This document shows, piece after piece, positions 7,113 to 14,474 of a DNA stretch of 14,702 nt. Made by a program: the position numbers and the translations under genes. How positions within the stretch are numbered: position 1 is the stretch's first letter; every line of letters starts with the position of its first letter. The DNA is taken from contig JASLVT010000010.1 of NCBI GenBank assembly GCA_030741175.1, forward strand, positions 1-14,702, in the 5' to 3' direction. The notes beneath the pieces were generated by a model. It saw nothing but the letters and a program-made list of their open reading frames with translations. It did not search any database and was not told the DNA's origin. This DNA comes from Porticoccaceae bacterium. GTDB taxonomy: Bacteria; Pseudomonadota; Gammaproteobacteria; Pseudomonadales; Porticoccaceae.

Positions 7113-8672
7113 TTAATAGTTGGCTAAAAACTCATCAAATGACATTTGATCGTCGGCTTCTAATGTGGCTTGTTGCTGTTTTGATTCAGTCGCCAGCTGC
7201 TGATATTTAACCATGGTCTCTGGGCTGGGGTCTTGACTACGAAAATGATCACGCTGTTCACAGGCCTTTCGCATCGCCATAGCGTAGTAGGTCTCATTAT
7301 TGTCCGCCATTTCTTTAAGCATGATCGCTGATGGCGTTGCCTTTTCATTAGTAAGTCTGTGTTGCATTTCGGACAGCGCAGCGGTGTACTCCTCAGATTG
7401 GTGAGCTTCATCAAGTCTTTTAGCTACGCTGTCCAAATCAGTCATTAAGGACTTTCCCCAATCGCGCAGCGTGACTGAGCCATCACCTCTCAGCAGCTCG
7501 AGACTTGGATCGCGACCGTTGTAGACGGTGCGCCGCATATTCTCTGTTATCTGTTTATACTCTTGATTGTTAGTCTCTGGACTGTCGCTCAACAGGCAGA
7601 ATAGTAAAAACGTATCGAGAAAGCGTATGGTTTGAGCGTCAATACCACCAATCATTAATGGATTGAGATCGATACAGCGCACTTCAATATATTCAACGCC
7701 ACGGTCTTGCAATGCCTGTAATGGCGTTTCACCCCTGTGAGTGGTCCGCTTTGGTCGTATTGCGCTGTAAAATTCATTTTCAATCTGCAGTAGCGCAGTA
7801 CTGAGTTGCTTATAATTACCCTGATCGTCTTTGAGACCGATTTGATCATAGGCTGGGTAGGGTTGTTGGAGTGCGGAGCTCAATGTATTTATGTATTGTT
7901 CAAGATCGTTATAGCAGACTATCAGTGAGCTCTGAGCATCACTTTGGTAGCCGAGATCACCCATGCGCAGTGAGGTAGCATAGGGGGTATAGAGGCTATG
8001 GCTATCCTCACCCACCTGCTCTAGGCGATGTTGACGGTTACGGACAAAGCTTCGGCAAACCGCCGGCGCCGCACCCAATAAATACAGCAACAGCCAGGAG
8101 TAACGGCGGAAATTGCGTATCGCGCTGAAGTAACCGCTGGTTTTATAGTCTTGCAAGGACTGTTGGTTACCAGTGGACGCCTGTAAATCAAGCCACAGAG
8201 CATCAGGGATAGAAAAATTATAGTGAATGCCCGCGATTGTCTGCATCAAGCGACCGTAGCGATGACCCAGCCCCACTCGGTAGATCTGCTTCATTCTGCC
8301 GATATTTGAACTACCATATTTCCCCACCGGAATACTACTATCATCACCAAGCTGGCAGGGCATGCTGCTAACCCACAATAGCTCATCATTAATATGCTGA
8401 TAGGTAAACCGATGGATTTCATCGAGTTCCTCAAGCACCTGGTCAATTGAGCTTGATGGTGATGTGATAAATTCTAGTAATGCTTCAGAATAATCGGTAG
8501 TGATGGATGGGTGTGTTAATGCTGAGCCCAGTGCTGAAGGGTGCGCAGTTTTCGCGAGGTGTCCATCGGGGCTAACTCTGAGACTTTCCTTCTCAATGCC
8601 CCTGACAATACCTTTGAGCAATGGCGCTTTTTCCGCCCCCGCGAGACTGGCGAGCTTGCTATGCAATGTCAC
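7113..8672 (-). CDS. gshA: Glutamate-cysteine ligase GshA
   Basis: This enzyme makes gamma-glutamylcysteine from glutamate, cysteine and ATP, the first and limiting step of glutathione synthesis. The 519 residues are nearly the same length as E. coli GshA (class I). RGIEKESLRV (24-33) and TTDYSEALLEFIT (58-70) carry the conserved acidic residues Glu27, Glu29, Asp60 and Glu67, which sit at the same numbers as the metal and substrate ligands I recall from the E. coli enzyme. GIHYNFSIP (148-156) includes His150. The start is a GTG with only a weak upstream purine run (GAG), 14 bases after the stop of the preceding small gene. gshB is not in the window. Confidence 0.96.
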   Translation of the reverse strand: MTLHSKLASLAGAEKAPLLKGIVRGIEKESLRVSPDGHLAKTAHPSALGSALTHPSITTDYSEALLEFITSPSSSIDQVLEELDEIHRFTYQHINDELLWVSSMPCQLGDDSSIPVGKYGSSNIGRMKQIYRVGLGHRYGRLMQTIAGIHYNFSIPDALWLDLQASTGNQQSLQDYKTSGYFSAIRNFRRYSWLLLYLLGAAPAVCRSFVRNRQHRLEQVGEDSHSLYTPYATSLRMGDLGYQSDAQSSLIVCYNDLEQYINTLSSALQQPYPAYDQIGLKDDQGNYKQLSTALLQIENEFYSAIRPKRTTHRGETPLQALQDRGVEYIEVRCIDLNPLMIGGIDAQTIRFLDTFLLFCLLSDSPETNNQEYKQITENMRRTVYNGRDPSLELLRGDGSVTLRDWGKSLMTDLDSVAKRLDEAHQSEEYTAALSEMQHRLTNEKATPSAIMLKEMADNNETYYAMAMRKACEQRDHFRSQDPSPETMVKYQQLATESKQQQATLEADDQMSFDEFLANY

Positions 8673-8686
8673 AGACTGGCGCTCAA

Positions 8687-8950
8687 TCAGGCCGCGTTGG
8701 ACTGGTTGGGATCATTGGTATTGCTAGCCTGCTGTCCAATTGTAAGCACTGGGCGACCCGCGCTATCGGCCTCGCATTCAACAACGCTAGCGCGCAAGCT
8801 GATGTCTTTAGCATTTAATTCGATCAGTTGATTGATAGCGATATCCCTATGCGGGGTGTGGAAAACAGAATTGCAATCCGCCTCTGAACTCCATTCTAAT
8901 TCTTTATTTAGAGTGCGTTGATCCTGTGTTTGCAATATAAAAATTTTCAT
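8687..8950 (-). CDS. Small conserved-looking hypothetical protein, first gene of the gshA run
   Basis: I do not recognise this 87-residue protein. The frame opens at 9025, but the ATG at 8950 has GGGA five bases upstream and begins a plausible beta-strand (MKIFILQ). The sequence is soluble, with no signal peptide or membrane segment. It has a strand-like N-terminus, a middle part FHTPHRDIAINQLIELNA, a strand-like block ISLRASVVECEAD, and a low-complexity Asn/Gln/Ser tail from about 74. Cys residues are at 26 and 59. It ends 14 bases before gshA on the same strand, so it is probably co-transcribed with it. A role near glutathione synthesis is a guess from position only. Confidence 0.7.
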   Translation of the reverse strand: MKIFILQTQDQRTLNKELEWSSEADCNSVFHTPHRDIAINQLIELNAKDISLRASVVECEADSAGRPVLTIGQQASNTNDPNQSNAA

Positions 8951-9025
8951 CCCAATCCCGTGACAGCTCCGTTGATTTGCGGCACAGTGTAACCCATACC
9001 CACAATGGATAAAAAGGGAAATCAC

Positions 9026-9601
9026 ATGACAAAGACCGCGCTTGTCGCTATTGCAGAAGGTAGTGAAGAAATTGAGGCAGTCACGATCATTGACGTGCTA
9101 CGTAGAGCTGGGGTGGAGGTCACAGTAGCCAGTGTCGGCACCAACCAGATCACTGGTGCCCACGGTATTGTGATCACAGCGGATTGTAGTATTGACAGCT
9201 GTGTTGACTCTTCTTGGGATCTGATCGCATTGCCTGGAGGTATTCCAGGCGCAGAGCATTTGGCTGCAAGCCAACCACTTGAGGCATTATTGCGGGCACA
9301 GGCCGAGAGGGGTGCGCTCTATGGGGCTATTTGCGCCGCGCCAGCGTTAGTGTTGGGGAGTAAAGGCCTATTGCAGGGCAAAACAGTGACTGGCCATCCT
9401 ATGTTTCAACAAAATATGGACGCCAAAGAGCTCAATAGTGAATCGAGAGTGGTGGTAGATGGTAACTGCATTACCAGTCAGGGGCCTGGTACTTCTTTGG
9501 ATTTCGCATTGGAACTTGTTGAGCAACTGTGCGGGCTAGTAAAGCGTGAAGAAGTGGGCGCGCCTATGGTGTTAACTACTTCTGCCACTGCTTATTATTG
9601 A
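9026..9601 (+). CDS. yajL: DJ-1/PfpI family protein, YajL type
   Basis: This belongs to the DJ-1 superfamily; E. coli YajL is associated with oxidative stress defence and protein or glyoxal damage repair, and its precise chemistry is debated. From the ATG at 9026 (AGGGAA five bases upstream) the product is 191 residues. An in-frame ATG at 9005 would add seven residues and is less well placed. Features are the conserved glutamates in AEGSEEIEAV (10-19), the nucleophile Cys103 in GAICAAPALVL, and the C-terminal SQGPGTSLDFAL block. It is divergent from the gshA run, with a 75-base shared upstream region, and convergent with the MFS gene. Sulphur-stress co-regulation with gshA is possible but inferred. 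Confidence 0.93.
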   Translation: MTKTALVAIAEGSEEIEAVTIIDVLRRAGVEVTVASVGTNQITGAHGIVITADCSIDSCVDSSWDLIALPGGIPGAEHLAASQPLEALLRAQAERGALYGAICAAPALVLGSKGLLQGKTVTGHPMFQQNMDAKELNSESRVVVDGNCITSQGPGTSLDFALELVEQLCGLVKREEVGAPMVLTTSATAYY

Positions 9602-9625
9602 GCATTTGATTGCCTTCTAACTTGC

Positions 9626-10981
9626 TCAGTTGGTGATCCATGCCAACAGGCGTTGAACGAAGATGTTATCAAGCGCAAAGATGACACTCAAAAATACTGC
9701 ATTCATTATTGCTATAGCTAAAAAGAATTGCGGTATGGTCCAACCTAGAATGCTAAGAAAGAGCATCCCCATAAGCGCGCCTACCACCATAAATATCGCA
9801 TTGATGATGTTATTAACTGAAAGAACACGAGCTCGTGTATTGCCTTCCGTGCGCTGTTGAATCATGGAGTAGAGTGGCACCACCAACATGCCGCCAAACA
9901 TACCAATAAACATTAAATCTAACATAATATGGGCGCCATCGATCAGAGTGATAAATGTCATTGGCCGCACACCTAATAAGGTCGTATTGGTTGCTTGGTA
10001 CATACCTGAGGTAAAAAATAGATCCACGGCAAAGAGGGTTAAGCCGAAACCGCCAATTGGTACCAAGCCAGGCTCAACCTGACCTTTTGACAGGCGATGA
10101 CAGAGTAATGAGCCAATGGCGACGCCAACAATAAATGCGCCGAGCAACATAGAAATCAATGTCGGATGCCCTTGCAGTACCGTTACAGCGTAATTGGGTA
10201 CCTGAGTAAGGAAGCTACCGCCATATAACCAGAACCAAGAGATGGCAATAATGCAGTAGAAAACCGTCGGATTTTCCCGCGCCAGACGGAAATTACGCGC
10301 GGTTACAGTAAATGGGTTGAGACTAAGGTCGCTCTGCTGAGCGGCTGAGGTTGCAGGGGCAGCGGGGATTTTTCGGCTACTGAGCCAACCGATAATAGCG
10401 AGGCCTGTGGCCAATAAGCCAACATAAACTGGTCCTCGCTCAGCGGTCACCAACCAACCACCAATCAGTGTACCTAGCAGGATGGATACAAAGGTGCCCA
10501 TACCTACTTGAGCATTGCCGGCCAACAGTTCATCAGCGCTTAGATGCTGAGGAATGATGGAATACTTTATCGGACCGAAGAAAGCCGATTGCACTCCAAG
10601 AGCAAACAAAATGCATAGCATTAAATTAACGTCAGTGCGCCATAATGCATAGCAGCCCGCTACCATCAAAACAATTTCGGCTATCTTGATACGCCTTATA
10701 AGAAGGGCTTTATCATAGCGATCGGCAAGTTGACCTGCAGTCGTGGAAAATAAAAAGTAGGGCAGTATAAACAGGCCTGCGGCGAGATTAGTAATAAAGT
10801 TGGTGTTGCTATCAGCACCCGCGACAGCGTTACTAACCACAATAACTAATAGTGCGTTTTTAAATAGGTTGTCATTTAATGCGCCGAGAAATTGAGTGAT
10901 AAAAAAAGGCAGAAAGCGTCTCTGTGAAAAGAGATGAAATAAGCTTCTCTGATTGACCTGATCACTTTGTGGCTGGTGCAT
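9626..10981 (-). CDS. MFS transporter, LplT-like (lysophospholipid transporter family)
   Basis: This is a major-facilitator membrane protein of 451 residues with about 11-12 hydrophobic segments. The N-terminal block FLPFFITQFLGALNDNLFKNALL (23-45) and the motif-A loop GQLADRYDKALLIRR (83-97) are typical of LplT and of the transporter half of fused Aas-type lysophospholipid acyltransferases. E. coli LplT moves lysophospholipids across the inner membrane for re-acylation by Aas. Here the protein stops after the transporter; no acyltransferase or AMP-ligase domain or gene adjoins it. The ATG at 10981 follows the GFA gene by 17 bases, so the two may be co-transcribed. The substrate is inferred from resemblance only. 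Confidence 0.82.
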   Translation of the reverse strand: MHQPQSDQVNQRSLFHLFSQRRFLPFFITQFLGALNDNLFKNALLVIVVSNAVAGADSNTNFITNLAAGLFILPYFLFSTTAGQLADRYDKALLIRRIKIAEIVLMVAGCYALWRTDVNLMLCILFALGVQSAFFGPIKYSIIPQHLSADELLAGNAQVGMGTFVSILLGTLIGGWLVTAERGPVYVGLLATGLAIIGWLSSRKIPAAPATSAAQQSDLSLNPFTVTARNFRLARENPTVFYCIIAISWFWLYGGSFLTQVPNYAVTVLQGHPTLISMLLGAFIVGVAIGSLLCHRLSKGQVEPGLVPIGGFGLTLFAVDLFFTSGMYQATNTTLLGVRPMTFITLIDGAHIMLDLMFIGMFGGMLVVPLYSMIQQRTEGNTRARVLSVNNIINAIFMVVGALMGMLFLSILGWTIPQFFLAIAIMNAVFLSVIFALDNIFVQRLLAWITN

Positions 10982-10998
10982 AGTGACTTGACCTCAGT

Positions 10999-11397
10999 TT
11001 ATTTTTCTTTTGATAGATGCGCTAACGAGGCGGCATTTTTTTCCCAATTTTGACCATCAAAAACATCTACAACAATAGAATTGATATAAGTTCTGTCGAG
11101 GCATCTGGTATTGATGCTGAAACCATCTGGATTGGAACGCGGTGTATAGAAGGGCTTAACACCGCAATATTGGCAGAAAGTGTGCTGTGCAACATTGGTA
11201 TTAAATTGATAGGTGGTAATTGCATCTTCACCACTGTGCAGTCGGAACCGCGATGAAGGTATGATCATTTGATCGCTACCGCTGATGGAACAGATGGAGC
11301 AATTGCAGGCATGTGCATGCAGGTCCGCTGGCGCATCGATCTCAAACTTGATTGCGCCACAATGACAACTACCTTGATGAATTTTCAGTTCAGGCAT
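10999..11397 (-). CDS. GFA (CENP-V/GFA) family zinc-binding protein
   Basis: This belongs to the family named after a glutathione-dependent formaldehyde-activating enzyme. Most members have no proven activity, and a glutathione link should not be assumed. The product is 132 residues with the full set of zinc ligands: SCHCG near the N-terminus, CNCSIC about 20 residues later, and CQYCGVKPFYTPRSNPDG with a following Cys in NTRCLD. I chose the ATG at 11397, with GGGTG six bases upstream and an N-terminus like other members. A GTG at 11406 would add three residues. It lies between a GNAT gene, 52 bases upstream, and the LplT-like transporter, all on one strand. Confidence 0.9.
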   Translation of the reverse strand: MPELKIHQGSCHCGAIKFEIDAPADLHAHACNCSICSISGSDQMIIPSSRFRLHSGEDAITTYQFNTNVAQHTFCQYCGVKPFYTPRSNPDGFSINTRCLDRTYINSIVVDVFDGQNWEKNAASLAHLSKEK

Positions 11398-11458
11398 GAA
11401 TGACACCCATATTGATTTAGCGAGCAGTCAATATTTGACCACAACATCATAACAGTTG

Positions 11459-11977
11459 TTAGGTCTCATCGTCGCCATTTAACTGCAGGCTTAAAATCGA
11501 CGTATTGCGACTACCATAGTGGCGGCGCTGAGGATCCCTGTGCGTTGTTAATAGCTTGAATCCAGCTTTGCGCATCATACCGGCGGAGGCCATGTTTTCT
11601 TCATGGCGATCAATCAACAGCAGAGTAGCATCGAAGTCCACTGCTTGCTGAGTCACTAAGCGTAGCAAATGGTGTCCGATTCCTTGACCTGTGTAATCTT
11701 TGTGCACCACAGCTTCAGCAATGTAAATGGTTGTTTGGAGCTCTGTATATTGCAAATACTGGTCAGGCAGACAATCGGGATGGTAGAAAATAACAAAGCC
11801 AAGAAATGTTGTATTTTCGACTGCAACCAGCATTGATGCAGATCCATTGGCAACCAACTCAAATTCCCTGTTTACACCATCAATCGGTAGATGATTCCAA
11901 GGGTTGGTACCATGCGTAAATAAAAAGGATTTGAGCTCGCTTAACTCTGCACCTAAAGCACTGCGGTAAATAATCAT
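11459..11977 (-). CDS. GNAT family N-acetyltransferase
   Basis: This is a probable acetyl-CoA dependent acetyltransferase of unknown substrate. The 172 residues show the GNAT fold pattern: a strand-rich middle (SMLVAVENTTFLGFVIFY), motif A with the acetyl-CoA pyrophosphate loop (AEAVVHKDYTGQGIGHHLL, about 88-105, Q/RxxGxG type) and motif B (NMASAGMMRKAGF, 128-140). AGGA lies eight bases before the ATG. A perfect TATAAT stands about 30 bases before the start, so it probably has its own promoter, with a palindrome in the spacer. It may head a three-gene run with the GFA and MFS genes, although 52 bases separate it from the GFA gene. Confidence 0.88.
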   Translation of the reverse strand: MIIYRSALGAELSELKSFLFTHGTNPWNHLPIDGVNREFELVANGSASMLVAVENTTFLGFVIFYHPDCLPDQYLQYTELQTTIYIAEAVVHKDYTGQGIGHHLLRLVTQQAVDFDATLLLIDRHEENMASAGMMRKAGFKLLTTHRDPQRRHYGSRNTSILSLQLNGDDET

Positions 11978-12006
11978 GCTCGATCCTACACTCGCTTCTA
12001 AACTCG

Positions 12007-12030
12007 ATTATATAAAGGAGACTGCAGTCT
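12007..12030 (-). promoter_or_regulatory. Promoter -10 element of the GNAT gene with an overlapping 12-bp palindrome
   Basis: On the minus strand a perfect TATAAT occupies 12007-12012, 30 bases before the GNAT start, which would leave a short leader. No good -35 hexamer is visible at 16-18 bases. Instead the spacer holds the perfect palindrome AGACTGCAGTCT (12019-12030). An operator for a repressor, or an activator site replacing the -35, is inference. Confidence 0.5.
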
Positions 12031-12099
12031 ACTGGTTATGGAAAAAAGGCTTCACTGGGGGAGTAACATAACCGCTATCACTTACCAGTGCACTTTATT

Positions 12100-12145
12100 T
12101 TTTTAATAAAAATAAAGGCCATCTGTGCTCCAACACAGCAGTGCC
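12100..12145 (-). terminator. Possible terminator after the small membrane-protein gene
   Basis: On the minus strand CTGTG and CACAG (12134-12138 and 12123-12127) pair around a 6-base loop. An outer GGC/GCC pairing lies across small internal loops, and a T-rich tract with scattered A follows. It lies about 47 bases after the stop of the 99-residue membrane protein gene. The stem is short, so the call is weak. Confidence 0.4.
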
Positions 12146-12191
12146 ATTGATAGTGAAAAAGGTACTTGAAAAATCTAATGTAGGTAAATAT

Positions 12192-12491
12192 TTAGCCTAG
12201 TACTAAGTTTATAGCACCCGCGACTGCAGAGATCATCACTAAAATAATATTCTCTCGCGAGGAGTACCCCCAACTGATCCAAGAACAACTGAAAGCGCAT
12301 TGGCAAAACACAAACACCGACCAAGCGAGCCAAGCAAACAGTGCCGCGGAGATTATCGTGATAAGCAACGGTACGCTAATAGAAGACAAGCTTAAATAGA
12401 CTGGATGGAGCACAGTGATTAAGGCGATACCAACCAGCATATTGTGTACGCAAAAGACCTTCCATAACTTCTCATTTACGGTGATTTCCAT
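12192..12491 (-). CDS. Small hypothetical membrane protein with three predicted membrane segments
   Basis: I do not recognise this protein. From the ATG at 12491, directly preceded by the purine-rich AAGGAAGGGAT, it has 99 residues; the frame's first ATG at 12515 is less well placed. Hydrophobic segments lie at about 12-33, 39-64 and 81-98. A Cys group (Cys63, Cys65, Cys69) sits at the end of the second segment, followed by an aromatic-rich loop SWISWGYSSREN, and another Cys is at 14. It stands alone, with non-coding stretches on both sides and a possible weak terminator after it. The strong ribosome-binding site and coherent membrane pattern argue that it is real. No function can be named. 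Confidence 0.62.
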   Translation of the reverse strand: MEITVNEKLWKVFCVHNMLVGIALITVLHPVYLSLSSISVPLLITIISAALFAWLAWSVFVFCQCAFSCSWISWGYSSRENIILVMISAVAGAINLVLG

Positions 12492-12930
12492 ATCCCTTCC
12501 TTGTATGCATAGCATAAACAGCGTTAAACCACCTTGGTGCCTATTGCAGTGATACAGAATCTAGATCAAGGCGCTAGGACTAAGGCGGAAGAAAGTAAAT
12601 TCATCACGTATCCTCATGACCAATATGATATGAATAAGATTACTCAATATTCGAGTTTGCGCTGAAATGAGGCGCGCAAAAGACAGTATCAAAAGAAGAA
12701 TTTTCGCCATCTCTTCATCACCATTTCCTTGGTCATTGCAGAAGTACATGTTTTAGCGAGTTATCTCACTTTAGACGATTTCTGGCATTTTCTCCAATCT
12801 ATTTCGCAAACTGGAAGGATTCTACCCGGTAGGCCAACTGAGTAGCACGAACAAAAGTGCGATGTCCTTTCTTCATAAATCCAGCTTTCTGGTGGCCATA
12901 TAGGTGTACTTGAATGTCCCTGAACCAGCC
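12492..12930. other. Gene-poor 439-base spacer between ubiD and the small membrane-protein gene
   Basis: I find no gene here that I can support. A 62-codon minus-strand frame (12561-12749) has no recognisable content. Directly after the ubiD stop, and in the same frame, a 43-codon stretch (12802-12930) is open without a usable start; part of it (KAGF, GHRTFVRA) faintly recalls the C-terminus of a GNAT enzyme. I see no clear terminator hairpin after ubiD, no tRNA and no repeat array. It may hold the promoter of the small membrane-protein gene, or a decayed gene. Confidence 0.5.
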
Positions 12931-14403
12931 CTATTTGGGGCTAATACCTAACTCGTCCCAAAGATCATCGACACGCTGTTGCACAGTTTTGTCCATGACG
13001 ATTGGCTCGCCCCATTCACGATCGGTTTCACCGGGCATTTTATTGGTGGCGTCCATCCCCATTTTTGAGCCAAGGCCGGAAACGGGTGAAGCAAAGTCGA
13101 GGTAGTCTATCGGTGTATTGTCGATTAGAACGGTGTCTCTGGTTGGGTCCATTCTTGTAGTCATGGCCCAGATAACATCATCCCAGTTACGCACGTCTAC
13201 ATCCTCATCTGTGACGATAACAAACTTGGTGTACATAAATTGGCGCAAAAATGACCATACCCCGAGCATGACGCGTTTTGCATGACCCGGATATTGTTTT
13301 TTCATGCTGACTACCGCCATGCGGTACGAGCAACCCTCTGGAGGGAGATAAAAGTCGACTATTTCAGGAAATTGTTTTTGCAAAATAGGTACAAAAACTT
13401 CATTGAGGGCCACACCTAAAATAGCTGGCTCATCTGGTGGACGACCAGTGTAGGTACTATGATAAATAGGATTTATTCGATGGGTAATTCTATCAATGGT
13501 AAACACAGGGAAGGTCTCTACCTCATTATAGTAGCCTGTGTGATCACCAAAAGGTCCTTCCTGTGCCTCTTCACCCGGCTGCAAAAAACCTTCAAGGATA
13601 TATTCCGCTGTGGCGGGCACCTGTAAGTCGTTGCCGATACATTTAGTGACTTGGGTTTTTTCGCCTCTCAACAGGCCGGCAAAGGCATATTCAGAGAGCG
13701 TATCAGGTACCGGTGTCACGGCACCCAACGTGGTTGCCGGGTCAGCGCCTAATGCAATGGCGACAGGATAGGGTTTGCCAGGATATTTTTTTTGAAAGTC
13801 GCGGTAGTCCAATGCGCCACCTCGGTGAGCCAACCAACGCATAATTAACTTATTTTTCGCAATCTTCTGCATCCTATAGATGCCAAGATTTTGCCGCTCT
13901 TTTTCCGGACCTCGGGTAATAGCCAATGCCCAGGTAACAAGGGGGCCGACATCCCCTGGCCAGCAGGTTTGTATTGGTAGTTGATCGAGATCGACTTGAT
14001 CTCCCTCAATAACAACTTCCTGACAAGCAGCTTTTTTGACGACTTTAACAGGCATATTGAGCACCTGCTTAAAATCGTGACGCTTTTCCCAGAGATCACG
14101 CAAACCTTTAGGTGGTTCTGGCTCCTTGAGGAAGGCGAGTAGGGTTCCAACATCGCGCAGTGCGGTGACGCTCTCTTGACCCATTCCCATAGCAACACGT
14201 TCTGGCGTGCCAAATAAATTACAGAGTACCGGTGTGGTAAAACCCTTGGGATTTTCGAATAGCAATGCGGGACCCTTGGCACGTAGGGTGCGGTCGCTGA
14301 TTTCTGTCATTTCAAGATAAGGGTCTATTTCTTGGGATATACGAACCAACTCGCCCTGCTGCTCAAGGAAAGCGATAAACTCACGAAGGTCGGAATATCT
14401 CAT
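12931..14403 (-). CDS. ubiD: 4-hydroxy-3-polyprenylbenzoate decarboxylase UbiD
   Basis: This enzyme decarboxylates 3-polyprenyl-4-hydroxybenzoate in ubiquinone synthesis, using the prenylated flavin made by UbiX. The 490 residues track the E. coli protein (497) almost throughout. Landmarks are [11 protein letters not shown] (44-54), TCWPGD (146-151), the cofactor-binding NLGIYRMQ (172-179), [15 protein letters not shown] (189-203), [17 protein letters not shown] (218-234), the catalytic-region [13 protein letters not shown] (282-294) with Glu282 and Asp287, and [17 protein letters not shown] near the end. The ATG at 14403 gives the usual N-terminus ([10 protein letters not shown]), although the ribosome-binding site is weak. 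It lies 71 bases after rho, an order I recall from Pseudomonas, and no terminator is visible between the two, so read-through from rho is likely. Confidence 0.97.
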   Translation of the reverse strand: MRYSDLREFIAFLEQQGELVRISQEIDPYLEMTEISDRTLRAKGPALLFENPKGFTTPVLCNLFGTPERVAMGMGQESVTALRDVGTLLAFLKEPEPPKGLRDLWEKRHDFKQVLNMPVKVVKKAACQEVVIEGDQVDLDQLPIQTCWPGDVGPLVTWALAITRGPEKERQNLGIYRMQKIAKNKLIMRWLAHRGGALDYRDFQKKYPGKPYPVAIALGADPATTLGAVTPVPDTLSEYAFAGLLRGEKTQVTKCIGNDLQVPATAEYILEGFLQPGEEAQEGPFGDHTGYYNEVETFPVFTIDRITHRINPIYHSTYTGRPPDEPAILGVALNEVFVPILQKQFPEIVDFYLPPEGCSYRMAVVSMKKQYPGHAKRVMLGVWSFLRQFMYTKFVIVTDEDVDVRNWDDVIWAMTTRMDPTRDTVLIDNTPIDYLDFASPVSGLGSKMGMDATNKMPGETDREWGEPIVMDKTVQQRVDDLWDELGISPK

Positions 14404-14474
14404 AGTGCGTCTGTCTAAATCTCTGCTCTGGAGCCTATGATACGAAGACTACCTGACTGTTGGCGCACTCTTTA

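Noticed and set aside
8500..8831. Overlapping plus-strand open frames across the gshA start region
   Set aside because: They are antisense to gshA and the small gene before it, and overlap one another in different frames without family resemblance.
8972..9000. TTGATT with CATACC at 17 bases as a yajL promoter
   Set aside because: The -10 matches only three of six positions; a promoter must be in this 75-base divergent region, but I cannot place it.
12556..12569. FNR/Anr-like site (TTGATCTAGATTCT on the minus strand) upstream of the small membrane-protein gene
   Set aside because: Only seven of the ten consensus positions match and one half-site is poor.
12561..12749. 62-codon minus-strand open frame with a hydrophobic start
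   Set aside because: No recognisable family, no clear ribosome-binding site at its first ATG, and composition like the surrounding spacer; too short to support as a gene.
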